NCBI RefSeq assembly: GCF_003050865.1 | Contig: NZ_QAOK01000022.1 | Coordinates: 1-57,145, forward strand | Reading direction: 5' to 3' | DNA: 57,145 bases | Source: Nitrosospira multiformis | Lineage (GTDB): Bacteria > Pseudomonadota > Gammaproteobacteria > Burkholderiales > Nitrosomonadaceae | Part shown: positions 8,640-19,700 of the stretch, one piece after another | How positions within the stretch are numbered: the first letter of the stretch is position 1 | Layout of the letters: each line of letters opens with the position of its first letter | Position numbers and translations under genes: made by a program | Notes under the pieces: generated by a model | Database searches by the model: none | Told to the model about the DNA's origin: nothing | Seen by the model: the letters and a program-made list of their open reading frames with translations, nothing else

Positions 8640-9961
8640 GCCTTGTTCTCCTGCTGGCGCGTAAACACAAGACGCGCCTGTTCACGAGTCTCGCCCAGCG
8701 CATCGCCAAAGAAACCCGCTGGCCAGTTTTTCACGCGACCGAAGTCGTCCAGTTCCAACGGCCGCATGGTCGCTGTTTTCCCGTCGCGCTCGACGAAATA
8801 CATAGCGGTTTCATTGGGCTTTATGTCTTGTTTTGCGATTAGTGTTTGCATGCGCCGGAACAGGTGTTCGGAATGAGTCTCGACGATGAACTGAACTTTT
8901 CGCTCCTTGCTCACCTGCGCCAGCAACTCGGCCAACTTGCTTTGAGCCAGTGGGTGCAAATGGCTTTCTGGCTCTTCGACGATGACGATATGCCCTGGCT
9001 GGGCAAACAAGGCCGCCACGATAACGGGGATAACCTGCGAAACGCCCACACCGACATCCTTGAGGTTGCTGGCCTGGCCGTCGTTTTCAATCATCAATTC
9101 ATAGCGTGCAGAGCTGCCTAGGGCGCGGATGGAAAGCGCATCCGCCAGATTCATCGCCTTCAACCAATGAATCGTTTGCTCGAATAGTTGCGCTTCGGCA
9201 GGCAGCGCTCGTTTGCGCTTGAGGGCAGACTGCCGCGCTACACCACTGGCGATCAAGGCATCCACCGCTTTGGCACCATCGTCGCCGATGTGTGCGGGCA
9301 TGCGGCCAGACCACACATAGTCGCGTTGCGCCATGCGGCGCACGGGGCCCAGGTAAATGATGCGGCCCAGTTCATCCAGCAAGGTTGGGCCAATCGGCTT
9401 GATCAACTCCGCCTGCGCACCCAGTTTGTTAAGCGTGGCCGCCGAAAAGGCAAATGAACGCTGCGGGCGAAAATCTGCACTTTGGCCTAAAGGCTTAGCC
9501 AGCGTGGCCAAGCTCAGGCGGTAAATGCCGGCCTTGCGCCGCTGTACGGTAAAGCCCTGCCCGTCTTTCCCCAAACGTAGAAAGGCCAGTTCTGCGCTAC
9601 CGATCGGTCCTCTATTGTAGCGTGCTGAAAAAAGCGTTGAATGTTCTGCCTGGCCGTGCTCACTCCAGCGAAATTCGATACCCACCTGAGTCGCCGAGGT
9701 GCTTTCACTGGTGAGGCCATGGCGGCAGAGCAAGTCCTTGAACTGTCCCAACGTCACCGAATCATCGGTATCGGGATTACCCAGATTGAGATCCAGATTG
9801 GGGTCGTCACCTTTCACCGTTTGCCGGATCAGCAACAGACTCTGGATCAGACTGGATTTGCCGGAGGAGTTGGTGCCAAGCAGCAAGGTAATGGGCGCCA
9901 AGCAAATAGGCCCGGTGCTGCGCCAGATCTTGAAGTTCTCCAGTTTCAAGTGCGTCAGCAC
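8636..9961 (-). CDS. AAA ATPase (OLD/SMC-like, AAA_21/DUF3696 type)
   Basis: A protein of about 441 aa if translation begins at the GTG overlapping the upstream stop (TAGTG at 9961), which gives the family-typical start VLTHLKLENFK; another GTG lies 11 codons upstream at 9994. Walker A is GTNSSGKSS (about residues 29-37), Walker B is IVIVEEPESHLHP (about 325), and the H-loop-like VETHSEHL follows. This matches single-gene ABC-type ATPases common in defence islands, which bind DNA ends or activate a nuclease partner. It lacks a Toprim domain, so it is not a complete OLD nuclease. The directly following PIN gene is the likely effector. Confidence 0.85.
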   Translation of the reverse strand: MLTHLKLENFKIWRSTGPICLAPITLLLGTNSSGKSSLIQSLLLIRQTVKGDDPNLDLNLGNPDTDDSVTLGQFKDLLCRHGLTSESTSATQVGIEFRWSEHGQAEHSTLFSARYNRGPIGSAELAFLRLGKDGQGFTVQRRKAGIYRLSLATLAKPLGQSADFRPQRSFAFSAATLNKLGAQAELIKPIGPTLLDELGRIIYLGPVRRMAQRDYVWSGRMPAHIGDDGAKAVDALIASGVARQSALKRKRALPAEAQLFEQTIHWLKAMNLADALSIRALGSSARYELMIENDGQASNLKDVGVGVSQVIPVIVAALFAQPGHIVIVEEPESHLHPLAQSKLAELLAQVSKERKVQFIVETHSEHLFRRMQTLIAKQDIKPNETAMYFVERDGKTATMRPLELDDFGRVKNWPAGFFGDALGETREQARLVFTRQQENKA

Positions 9962-12900
9962 TAGCCTAACCCCCCTCGCTCCAGTTTGTCCCACGCCTCC
10001 AGCACCATTCGTTGGGTACGGTATTCGCCAAAGTCTCGTACTTCTTTGTTCTTGAGCACGCGGAAGGTCTCACTGGGGTAATCCTCACCCATTACGTCGG
10101 CGGGATCGAGGATGTAGCGCAGCTCGTCGCGTGTGATGCGGTAGAGTTTGGCGTAGTAGGCATCGAGTTCGGCGCGCAGTTGGGCACGACGATTGGGGTT
10201 GAAGGTGAAGGGTTCGCCGAAGTAGCCGAGGTCTTGTGCCCAGGGTTTGAGATCGTGGGCAGTGTAGATGAGCTCCAGTACGCGTGGGACGATGAAGACA
10301 AGGTCAGCTTCAGTGTAGCGGTTGGGGCAAAGGAAAGGTAACTGCTTTAAATAGCCGTAGGTCAGATGAATGTAGCCAATCTTTTGTCGGGCTATATAGT
10401 CGACAACAAGAGAATTGGCATTCGCTACGAGACATGCAATACGGGGTACATCGTTTAGAGCAGGGAAAATCAATGGCAATGTATGCCCGACTCCGGACAG
10501 TGGGATGATCGTGGAGATAAAAGTCCGGACAGTGATGGCGGTTGTAATGTCCTTGTAGCCCAAAAGCCATTTTCTGTGCCATCGACCTTGAAGACGCGAG
10601 ATTACCTCGTTTTCATCTACCCAATAAAAGGGCTGTACCTGGTAATTAGGATCTTGGTATTTTTCCAAGGGGGTATTAGGAAGTACGCGATTGCCACGAT
10701 CGCCATCTCGACTTTCGTAAGAGCCAACACGGTGGTTAAACTGACCAATCATCTTGGCTTCGTACAAAGGCAGCATCCCTTCATTTCCGGAGTCAATAAA
10801 TAAATGGCTGTCACCGGACATATGCATCATGGCCATGAATGAAATGTACCAAGGATTACCACTCGGCTTTCCTTCCTCGATCAACACCGGAGCGGCGCCG
10901 TAAAGTTTCTTGGTCAACGACGCATCGCGCTCGCTGCGGAACACTGGGCAGGTGAGCGTGTTGGGGTTGATGAGGCGAAATTCGGCGGGGGTGAGGGTAA
11001 AGCGGCGTCTTGGATCGGTCAGTTGGTTGACTTGCGTCGCAAAGAAGACGAACTCTGCCTGCTCTGCCTGTCCCAACGTGAGGAGGCAGAACTTATAGCT
11101 ACGATGGACGGATGGGAAAACAGCGTCACGGTTCTCGATGTCATACAGGCTGACCAATCGGCCGGTCTGGGTTTGGTGGGCAAAATAAGCCTTGGTGCTG
11201 TCATCCGTCGCTATGCCGGTCGGCACGATAAACCCGGCCCGGCCCGTTGTATGGGTGATCTGGCTGATGGTTTCGGCAAATAGTGCATACGTATTCACAT
11301 CGCCCACGCCGGTGAGTGGGTAACGCCCTCCATCGTCGCCCTTCACATGAGCAAACACACTGGCGGCTTCCGCCGTGCGGCGGGCGGTGATGAATTCGGC
11401 ATACACGCGCTGTTCCGCTTCGCGTTCGTGGGGCGAGTGTTCTAGTTGAGGAAACAAATGTTTAGCCAGCATCCCCTCAGAAAGCCACTGGATACGCTGG
11501 CTGCGTTCCGCCTTGTTCTTGGCTTGCGCCACATCGCGGTGCCGGGTGGCGAAGAATTCTTCTTCCTGCAGTTTGATGCGCTCCCAGGGTGGGTTGCCCA
11601 GCACGCAGTCAAAGCCGCCGCTGGCAAACACCTGCGGAAAGGCCAAGGGCCAGTGCAATACGCGGGCTTCAACGCAGGCCATCTGCGCGGCGGCTAATGC
11701 GCCTTGTTGCTGCGTTGGTAAAGCATCACCCAGCAAGGTGAGGTAGAGCGTATTGCTGGTAGGGATATTTGCTTCATCCCCTTCGAGTTTGGGTAGCAGA
11801 TAGGTACCCACCAGTAAATCGGCTGCATGCGCCAGTCGGCTGGTTTTGGCTTGTTGCAAGAACGCCCGGTAAGCGGCTTCCTTGGCAGCGATCTCCCGGG
11901 TGGTGTTTTCCGGTAGGGCTTCGAGCGCTTGCAATTGGCTCAGGCCACTGCCGGTGGCGCTGGCAACATCCAGTTGGCCGAAGGCGCGGGCGTTGCGTTT
12001 CTTTTCCACGTCTTTGAGGGCGGTAGCGTTGGTTTTGGTGAGCTGCTTGCACGCTTCCTTGTCGTCGCCAGAGAGCGGTTTGAATGCGTCCTTGGCAATG
12101 CCCAGTTCCAGAGCTTTCAAATCGGTCAGCCCCAGCAGCGCATCGCCCACTTGCAGGTGGTGATCGAGAAAGCCCAGCGGACGGCCTTCTTCAAAGCCTT
12201 CCAGCCACAGCGCGGTGCGAGCCAGTTTGATGGCCATGGGGTTGCGGTCCACCCCGAATATGCACTTGGCCACCACTTCACGTAGGGCGTGGCGGAAGTC
12301 TTGTTCGGTTTGTTCGCCATCGGTGGCACGCAGTTGCGCGAGCTTTTCGGCCAAGCGGCGAGCGGCCGCCAGCAGGAAGTGGCCGCTGCCGCAAGCCGGG
12401 TCGATGACACGGATGGCGAGCAGCGCTTCAATGGGAGATTCGGTCTGGGCGGCAAGGCGTTGCTCGATCACCGGGTCGAGCGCGGATTTAATGAGTTCCT
12501 GCACCAGCGAATCCGGCGTGTAGTAGCTGCCGCTGAGCTTGCGGGCATTGCCGGCGGTGCTGCCCGCGCTGGTGAGGCCGACAAAGCCGAACTGGCGTGC
12601 AGGCAGGTCGATCTCCGGCACCAACTCCAGCAGGCTTTCGTAGACGCTGCCGAGTTCTTCCGGCCCCATGTTGCGGTAGTCCACCGGGGCGAGCACGCCT
12701 CCGTTTTTACCAACAGAATGGCTGGCCCAGCGCAGGTTCAGCATGGCGGCAAGCAAGTGCGCGTTATCCAGACTGGCTGCATCCAGTGCCGGGCATTGGT
12801 TCAGGGCGAACAAGCCTCCAAGGGCGGGTAAGGCGAGTTGCGGTTCGCCTTCGCTCAAGCCCTTGAAAACGATGCACAGGGCTTGCCAGTGGTCATCAAA

Positions 12901-13941
12901 GCGGTTGCGGGCGCGGCGCTTGAGGCACAGCTCGCGCAGGCGGGCCAGGGCATAGCCCTCGACGTAGGCGCGGCGCGCTGCTTGGGCGATTTTGCTGTCG
13001 TCTTTTGGATGCAGCAGGCCGCGCTCTTCGACATTGAACAAAAATATCAGCCGGTAAATCAGGCACAGCAGTTGCTCGAAGTAGGCATTCTTGCTGAGCT
13101 CGCCGTTATGCAGGGCGTTGCGCAGGGCGTCATTGGCCGGGTGTTGGAGAAAACCCTCACCCAAGCTCAGCAGGGCATCGGTCACGCCCAAGCGCAGACC
13201 TTCGCGCACGCGGGTGCCTTCTTCCTGCCCGGCTGCACGCCAGCGCTCCCAAATGCAGCCGGCGGGTTCACCGGCCGCACGGCTGGCATGCAGCAAGCGC
13301 CAAACGTTGGCGAACTCGGCATAACGCTGGCCGCCGAGCAGGTCCGCCAGGTCGATTTCGAGATAGCTGGGGCGGGTCAGCGTGGCGGCATCGCGCAACA
13401 AGCGCAGCGTTTTCCCGTTGCAAGCAATGGCCCAGAGGTAATCGGGGCTGGCATTGAGCAGCTCTTGCGCCAGCATGAAGGCAGATTTTTTGCGGGCGCC
13501 AGAACCCGCTATCGCAAATCGTGCATGGGCTTCATGCAAAGCCAGGGTATGCGGTGCTACCACTACTGGCACACTGCCTGCCAGCAGGCTGACCGGATAA
13601 TGTCGGTCGCTTAGTGTGATGCCAGGGCAAGCTTGCAGGTGGGTGTAACCAAACACATCGCGCAGCAGCTCTTGCACGAAGGTGTGGGTAAGCGCGGCGG
13701 CATTCACATCGGCCCGTTCGAGCTGGGCGGCGAAGTGCTTCCACTGAGCACTAGCGATCTGGAAGGCGCGGCTGTACTCATCCTTGAGCTTGAGGCCCTT
13801 AGGAATGCCGTAGTCGGTTTCGGTTTGCCACTGGGCGCTGCCGAGCGCGGCTTTTTCCAATTGATCCGGCAGAAACAGCCCGCCCTCAAGGGTGAGCGTG
13901 GGCAGGTTGAGCGCGGCTTGGGTTTTTCGCAGTTTTTTCAT
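9961..13941 (-). CDS. Large Eco57I-type adenine-specific DNA methyltransferase
   Basis: A 1326-aa protein with an N6-adenine methyltransferase core in the middle: SAM motif I VIDPACGSGHFLLAAA at about 510 and catalytic motif IV GNPPWERI at about 780. A long N-terminal region (1-450) and C-terminal specificity-like region flank it. I see no clear PD-(D/E)xK nuclease motif at the N-terminus, so it is probably a modification subunit. Size and domain order resemble DrmMI of class 1 DISARM. It follows the SNF2 helicase gene by 24 bp and overlaps the ATPase start by one base. It probably marks host DNA so that the helicases can tell self from foreign. Confidence 0.88.
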   Translation of the reverse strand: MKKLRKTQAALNLPTLTLEGGLFLPDQLEKAALGSAQWQTETDYGIPKGLKLKDEYSRAFQIASAQWKHFAAQLERADVNAAALTHTFVQELLRDVFGYTHLQACPGITLSDRHYPVSLLAGSVPVVVAPHTLALHEAHARFAIAGSGARKKSAFMLAQELLNASPDYLWAIACNGKTLRLLRDAATLTRPSYLEIDLADLLGGQRYAEFANVWRLLHASRAAGEPAGCIWERWRAAGQEEGTRVREGLRLGVTDALLSLGEGFLQHPANDALRNALHNGELSKNAYFEQLLCLIYRLIFLFNVEERGLLHPKDDSKIAQAARRAYVEGYALARLRELCLKRRARNRFDDHWQALCIVFKGLSEGEPQLALPALGGLFALNQCPALDAASLDNAHLLAAMLNLRWASHSVGKNGGVLAPVDYRNMGPEELGSVYESLLELVPEIDLPARQFGFVGLTSAGSTAGNARKLSGSYYTPDSLVQELIKSALDPVIEQRLAAQTESPIEALLAIRVIDPACGSGHFLLAAARRLAEKLAQLRATDGEQTEQDFRHALREVVAKCIFGVDRNPMAIKLARTALWLEGFEEGRPLGFLDHHLQVGDALLGLTDLKALELGIAKDAFKPLSGDDKEACKQLTKTNATALKDVEKKRNARAFGQLDVASATGSGLSQLQALEALPENTTREIAAKEAAYRAFLQQAKTSRLAHAADLLVGTYLLPKLEGDEANIPTSNTLYLTLLGDALPTQQQGALAAAQMACVEARVLHWPLAFPQVFASGGFDCVLGNPPWERIKLQEEEFFATRHRDVAQAKNKAERSQRIQWLSEGMLAKHLFPQLEHSPHEREAEQRVYAEFITARRTAEAASVFAHVKGDDGGRYPLTGVGDVNTYALFAETISQITHTTGRAGFIVPTGIATDDSTKAYFAHQTQTGRLVSLYDIENRDAVFPSVHRSYKFCLLTLGQAEQAEFVFFATQVNQLTDPRRRFTLTPAEFRLINPNTLTCPVFRSERDASLTKKLYGAAPVLIEEGKPSGNPWYISFMAMMHMSGDSHLFIDSGNEGMLPLYEAKMIGQFNHRVGSYESRDGDRGNRVLPNTPLEKYQDPNYQVQPFYWVDENEVISRLQGRWHRKWLLGYKDITTAITVRTFISTIIPLSGVGHTLPLIFPALNDVPRIACLVANANSLVVDYIARQKIGYIHLTYGYLKQLPFLCPNRYTEADLVFIVPRVLELIYTAHDLKPWAQDLGYFGEPFTFNPNRRAQLRAELDAYYAKLYRITRDELRYILDPADVMGEDYPSETFRVLKNKEVRDFGEYRTQRMVLEAWDKLERGGLG

Positions 13942-13965
13942 GTTTTTATCCCTAGCCGCTGCCGA

Positions 13966-16758
13966 TTACAGTGCATCGGGCAGCAACACATACACGCCTA
14001 TCACGTCCACAGGCAGGCAGGCGGTGACACTATATTGGCCGACATCGCGCGCCGCCTCCCGCACGCGCTGGTGGTCGGCCAGCAGGGTTTGGGCACGTTG
14101 CTTAGCCAGCGTTTGCAACTGTTGGGGATGTGCGGCGATAAAGTCCAGCGCGGCGCGAATCTCGCGTTGCATAACCTCTGCGGGCAGATTGCCGGTGGGC
14201 GTGCATTCCAGCAGGCGCGCCACAGCATCGCCCTCGAACCACTGCGGATTGCTGCGACCTGCCACGGCCAGCGCCACGGTTTCTTCGGCCATCATCTGGA
14301 ATGGTTCACGACGGCGTACATAGCCCAACTGGTGGCGCAGGCGCAGCAGGTAAACGGAGGTGACCACCTCCACCGCATCCGTCAGAGTGGCGGCGCAGCG
14401 TGCAGCAATGCCTGTCTCACCGGCCAAACTGGTCTCCAGCAGGTGTTCGGCCAGCGCACTCACCAGAGGGTGGCTGCGGTGCAGTTCATTGAAGTTCAGC
14501 AGCAGGGGTTTGACGATGCCTTCATCGGCCAGGCGCATGCGCAGGGCTTCTGGCAGATGCTGTGGCAGAAAGCGAAACTGCTGTTGTTTGCGCGCTGGTT
14601 CCAGCGGCGCGTTAAGGCGGGCGCAGGCGCTGTGCACAAAGCGCTGCACATCGGCCTGGGTGCCGAGCGCTTCTTGTTGCTTTTGCCACTCCGGCAGCAC
14701 TTCATCCGGGCGGATACGGCGCTGGGCAAATACGGTGCGGTTGGCCTTGGCTTTTTCCAGCGCGTCCTGCCATTGGGCTTGGAGTGGCTGCAGTTCTACA
14801 TTGGCTGCGGCGAACATGTCTGGGGTGTAGGGCGCAGACACGTCTGATCGGCGCATCAAGGCGGCTTTGACCAAGGCCTGATTGATGCGAGCTTCGTCTT
14901 CCGGCATGGGTACCAGCACACCCAGCTCTTTCTGGATGGTTTCACCTTTGCGCAGAATCACGTTCAGCACAAAACCATCGACGGGGTTGTCCTGCCCCCA
15001 GAGCATGGTGCAGCGTACCTCTCCAGCCTGCTGGCCAAAGCGGTCGACGCGGCCTTCACGCTGCTCGTGACGGGTGGGGTTCCAAGCCAGATCGTAGTGA
15101 ACGACTGCGGTAAACAGGTGCTGCAGGTTGATGCCCTCGGAAAGGCAGTCGGTCGCCACCAGAATGCGCGGTTCGCCTTCTTCCATCGCTTCGACACGCT
15201 CGCGCCGCTCTTCCGGGGTGTATTCCCCGGTCACGGACTCGACCGTGGTCTCGGGAAAGGCGTTGCGCAGGTGTTCGGCGACGTAGTGGGCGGTGGCGAT
15301 GTAACGGCAAAACACCACGGTATGGTAGTCGTCTTTCACCAGCGCCTCGACGTGCCGGATCAGCGCGGCCAACTTCGGGTCACCCGCCTTGCCGGAGAGG
15401 CGTTTGGCTTCTTGGATTAAGCCCTGCAGTCGGCTGGCTTCTTCCAGTTGCGCGGGGGGCTCCAGGTCGCTGCTGTAGAGGTTATCGGCCTCTCCATCAT
15501 GCAGGCGTTCGTCCATCAGCAGGTCGTCTGTTTCAAGACTGCCTTCCAATCGGGTGGAAAGCGCTTTGGCAGCAGCGGCGGGTGACGAGGCGACGCAACG
15601 CAATAGTGCGAGCGTGGCATACCAGATCAGGCCGCCACGGCCTTCGCCCTGTTGCTCGATGCGTTCTTCAACATTCAAGGCCAGCTCGCGACAATAGTCC
15701 TGAACCGAATCAAAAAACGCGCCCCAATCCCCGCTAAGCTGGTAGGTGACTTCCGTTTTCATGCGACGCGGAAAGCCACGACCATCGCCGGTTTCGGCCT
15801 GCCATTCGGTAATGTCCTTGCGGCGGCGCTGAACAAAATGCCGTGCCAGTTCCTGACGCAAGGGATCGCCCGCCTTCATGCGGTTTTGCAAGGCCCTGAA
15901 GCGCGGGTTGAGCAAAGACAGCAGGTTGTAAAACGCGGTTTCATCACCGGAATGCGGCGTGGCGGTGAGCAAGATCAGGTGACGGTCTTCATCCTTGACC
16001 AGGCGTTGCAACAACTCAAAACGCAATTGCTTGCCCGTGCCACTGCTGGCGCAGGTATGTGCTTCGTCAACAATCACGCACTCCGGCGCAATCGCCAGAA
16101 AGTGTTCGCGATGGCGCTCGCTCTTGATGTAATCCAGGCTCACTACCACGACAGGATAGTGATCGAACAGACTGACGCCATGGGGAAGATCGCGTTCGAG
16201 GCGCGCAGCAGATGCCGATGTCAGCGCGACGGCTTGCAGGTTAAAGCGGGTTTCCAGCTCGCTTTGCCATTGCTCCACCAAATGCGGGGGGCAGAGTACG
16301 GCCAAGCGGATGATCTCACCACGGTCCATCAGTTCACGGGCAATCAGCCCGGCCTCAATGGTTTTGCCGATGCCGACGTCATCGGCAATCAACAGGCGCA
16401 CGGTCGTCAGGCGCAGCGCCATCAATAACGGCACCAACTGATAGCCACGTGGCTCTACCGCGATATTGCCAAACGAACGAAATGGCCCACCCCCAGCGCG
16501 CAGCTTGAGGCGCAGAGCATCGCGAAGCAGCAAGGCGGCAGCATGGTTTCCCGCATGCTTGGGTTCTGGCCATGGGAAGGTAGCAGGCGTTACCGGTTGC
16601 AGCTCGAGCTCTGGGACGAGGAAGATGGTGTCGTCATCCGCACCGCCGAGTGGGCGCAGGCGCAGCCAGTCACGGCAGGATTCACTTTGCACCACCCATT
16701 CACGCCCACGGGCACGAACGAGATTGCCTGGCATGAAGTCGTGTTCAAGTGTGGTCAT
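13966..16758 (-). CDS. SNF2-family helicase (DrmD-like)
   Basis: A 930-aa SF2 ATPase. The N-terminal lobe has ADDVGIGKT (Walker A, about 125-133), DEAH box IVDEAHT (229-235) and TATPHSGD. The second lobe has ATDCLSEGINLQ and REGRVDRFGQ (about 560-590). The pattern matches HepA/RapA-like SNF2 translocases and DrmD of class 1 DISARM. SNF2 enzymes usually translocate along duplex DNA rather than unwind it. Its ATG overlaps the stop of the DUF1998 helicase gene by 4 bp. The segment at 15075-15094, encoding DLAWNP, is the 20-bp repeat also found at 3199-3218. Confidence 0.88.
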   Translation of the reverse strand: MTTLEHDFMPGNLVRARGREWVVQSESCRDWLRLRPLGGADDDTIFLVPELELQPVTPATFPWPEPKHAGNHAAALLLRDALRLKLRAGGGPFRSFGNIAVEPRGYQLVPLLMALRLTTVRLLIADDVGIGKTIEAGLIARELMDRGEIIRLAVLCPPHLVEQWQSELETRFNLQAVALTSASAARLERDLPHGVSLFDHYPVVVVSLDYIKSERHREHFLAIAPECVIVDEAHTCASSGTGKQLRFELLQRLVKDEDRHLILLTATPHSGDETAFYNLLSLLNPRFRALQNRMKAGDPLRQELARHFVQRRRKDITEWQAETGDGRGFPRRMKTEVTYQLSGDWGAFFDSVQDYCRELALNVEERIEQQGEGRGGLIWYATLALLRCVASSPAAAAKALSTRLEGSLETDDLLMDERLHDGEADNLYSSDLEPPAQLEEASRLQGLIQEAKRLSGKAGDPKLAALIRHVEALVKDDYHTVVFCRYIATAHYVAEHLRNAFPETTVESVTGEYTPEERRERVEAMEEGEPRILVATDCLSEGINLQHLFTAVVHYDLAWNPTRHEQREGRVDRFGQQAGEVRCTMLWGQDNPVDGFVLNVILRKGETIQKELGVLVPMPEDEARINQALVKAALMRRSDVSAPYTPDMFAAANVELQPLQAQWQDALEKAKANRTVFAQRRIRPDEVLPEWQKQQEALGTQADVQRFVHSACARLNAPLEPARKQQQFRFLPQHLPEALRMRLADEGIVKPLLLNFNELHRSHPLVSALAEHLLETSLAGETGIAARCAATLTDAVEVVTSVYLLRLRHQLGYVRRREPFQMMAEETVALAVAGRSNPQWFEGDAVARLLECTPTGNLPAEVMQREIRAALDFIAAHPQQLQTLAKQRAQTLLADHQRVREAARDVGQYSVTACLPVDVIGVYVLLPDAL

Positions 16759-19700
16759 TGTGTTTCCTCGTATTTGCCGAACACATCAGAGTGAGCAGCA
16801 AACTGCCCATGCCAGAGCGATGGATCGGAGAAGTTCAGTATTTGCCAGCCTTTGTCTGTCAGCAAGGCTGCGATGTTTGTATCAATCGCTTCAAGAAACA
16901 CCAGGACGCGGGCTGCCTTGTATTGGCCTGCGGCTATCGCAGCCCCCTGGTTGACGGGCACCTGTATGGCATCTGGGCGGCGCAAGCCTGCGGCATCCAA
17001 GGCTTGCAACCACTGCTTGAGATGATCATCGGCCGGCGCGTGTGCTGGCGCAGGTGGTGGATCTCGCCGGGGTTTGACTTCGGCATTGGCCAGCGCTACC
17101 AGCACCTTGAGCGCATCGGCATTCCGGCGGTTGATATTTTCGTGATCGGGCTGGTTGAAGTAAGACAGCAGGCATTGGTAACAGCCTGCTTCACAGATGT
17201 GGTTGCCGAGCGCATTGGTTTGCTCCAGCGCAGGCAAGTCTTCAAGTTTCCACTGACCTTGCGGTGCATGGTAATGCAGCAGTTTGAGCGCGTTACTGGC
17301 GACCTGCCCAAGGCTAGCCGGGTCGCCGGCAATGCGGGTGAGTACTCCCGCGCCTCCCTCTGCAGCCTCGTAGAACATCAAGGCGAGACGCTCGTCAGCT
17401 TTGGGCAGCGGTTCGGCCACGAGTTCCGACTCTTCAATCTGGAAGGTCATCTCAATGCCGCGTTTGAGCGCTGCCTGCAAGGTTGCCATGGCCTCGGTGG
17501 ACAGGGCATGCACGGGCGCGAGAATCAGGAGGTTGCGGTGGTCCTCGACGAAGGGAACAATGCGCTGGTTGGGTACTTTGTCGAGCAGCGCTTCGTCCTT
17601 GCCGTCCTCTTCATTGTCGCCCGGTTCGTCCTGCTTGCTCCAGGTTCCGGTGATGGGGTTGATGTAAAAACCCAGCTGCTCCTTGTCCTTGCGCCTTCGC
17701 CAGCCACGGTTGAGGCGCCACAAGCGGGCCGCAGGCGCATAGGTCAGCTCGGCCAGCGTTTCTTCGTCGTGCCTAACCTCAGCTTTACGCTGCTGGATGA
17801 CACCATCCGGCCCCGGCAGGAAACGGTAGGTGGTTTGCAGCTCAAAACCCTGGCGCTGACGATCTTCATCATTGATGGAGATTCGTTCGACAGCGACGGT
17901 TTCCACCGTTTCGATCCGATACAACTCGCGCACCCAGTCGTGGTCGGTCAACAGGGCGTCGCAGTTTTCACAGCGATTGACCAAGGGTTGCGCGCCGTTG
18001 ATGTCGCCCAAATGACCGTAACCGCATTGGCTGCAAATTAGTGAGGAGATGGTGGCCAGTTGACTGTTGCCAGAGATGTGATCGGCCGAACCCACATTGA
18101 GTTTGGCACGCACCACACGGTACATGCGCCCTTGGTGATAAATCAGACTGCGCGGGCCGAACTCGGACAAGGCCAAAAAGCGCGGGCGAGTGACCATGCT
18201 GCCCTCGTCATCCTTGCCGTTTGGCGTTGTGCCTCCCCGCGCGGGAATCCAAGCCATCAGGGGCAGGCGCGGGAAGTTGTAGCCCGGCAGGAAGCCCTGA
18301 CTCGCCAGATAACGGTAGGTGTAGAAATCCGAGTTCCGGGTGTTGCCATTCTTGAGCAATACGGCGTATTGCCGGGCTGCATCGCCGTACCGGCGTTGGG
18401 CGTTCTGGCGCTCATTGTGTGACGCAGTATGGCTTTTGACGAGCTGGTCGGCCATGTTCATTTGTGTGTGGGTGGCATCGAACAAGACGCGCCAGCGCTC
18501 CAGTGCACCGGAGAATGCCTGAGGCGCACGCTCAATCACCTTTTGTACATAATCCGCTGAAAACCAGTCGCTGCCTGCGAGCTCCTGCTGCAGCTGGGCC
18601 ATGACGCGGGCAGCACTAGCCTGGGCACGCTGTGTGGCTGCCGGATCATTCAGTGCATCGTGATAGGACTTGATCAGCGGCTTGCCTGGCTGATCAAGGT
18701 CAAGCATGGGCGCTATGCTGTCATCAAGGGCAATGTGGGCGTTTGCCAGCCAGACAGCTTGCAAATGGCTTTCGACCAGATCGCGATTGGCCAGATCCAG
18801 CGTCGGCGCACGGACGACGCCATGCACCATTTCATTGGCGTGATGGAAAAACCACTGGTCATGCGGGCTCAACGAGGCGCAATAGGTAATTACCAGAGCT
18901 TGTTGACCAGATCGCCCGGCGCGACCACTGCGCTGGGCGTAATTGGCAGGTGTCGGCGGGACATTGCGGAGGTACACGGTATTCAGTGCAGAAATGTCGA
19001 CACCTAGCTCCATTGTTGGCGAGCAGAACATGACCGGCAGACGCTCCAGCGGGGCTTCGTGCGCTGGGTTGTCGGCCCAGTCCTTGCGGTCCTTGTCGGT
19101 GTAGCGGAAACGTTGTTCCAACAATTGACGGCGTCCAGCATCCACCTGGGCCGTATGTTCCTGCGCCTCAAAATCAAAAAGCGGATGGCTCTTCTGGCGC
19201 AATAAATCGGCGATGTTCAGATAGAGCGCACAGAAGAATTGATTAGCGCCCGTGTCTCCAGCCTGGAGCGACTCTTTTGGCAAACACCAATCCAGCGCGG
19301 CTGCATTCAGGCGCCAACCTATCAGCTGTTGATCAAGCGAATGCTTCTGGACATAGCCGTAGAGCGCAGCCGCTTGCAACAGGGCCCCCACCAGCTCGAC
19401 CCACTCGGGGTCTTTCCAGCTTGTGACTTGACTGGCGAAGTCAGTTTTTTTCCAGAAGGCGGCGGTTTTGATGTCGCGCAGCAGGCGCGAGCGAGGCCCA
19501 CCCGTCACCAGATCTGTTCTTGGTTTGCCCCGGTATTCCGGCCGTTTACTGAGAATCAGATATTTGGCCGTTTCCAGCAGTTCATCAGGCGCAAAGGCCC
19601 ACCGCTCGTTGAGGTAAGCGAAGGCACTGGTTCGGGCCTTGTCCTGCTCGACCGGATCGAGATAGCGTGTCTCCAGGCACAACCCGCGACGCATCGTGTT

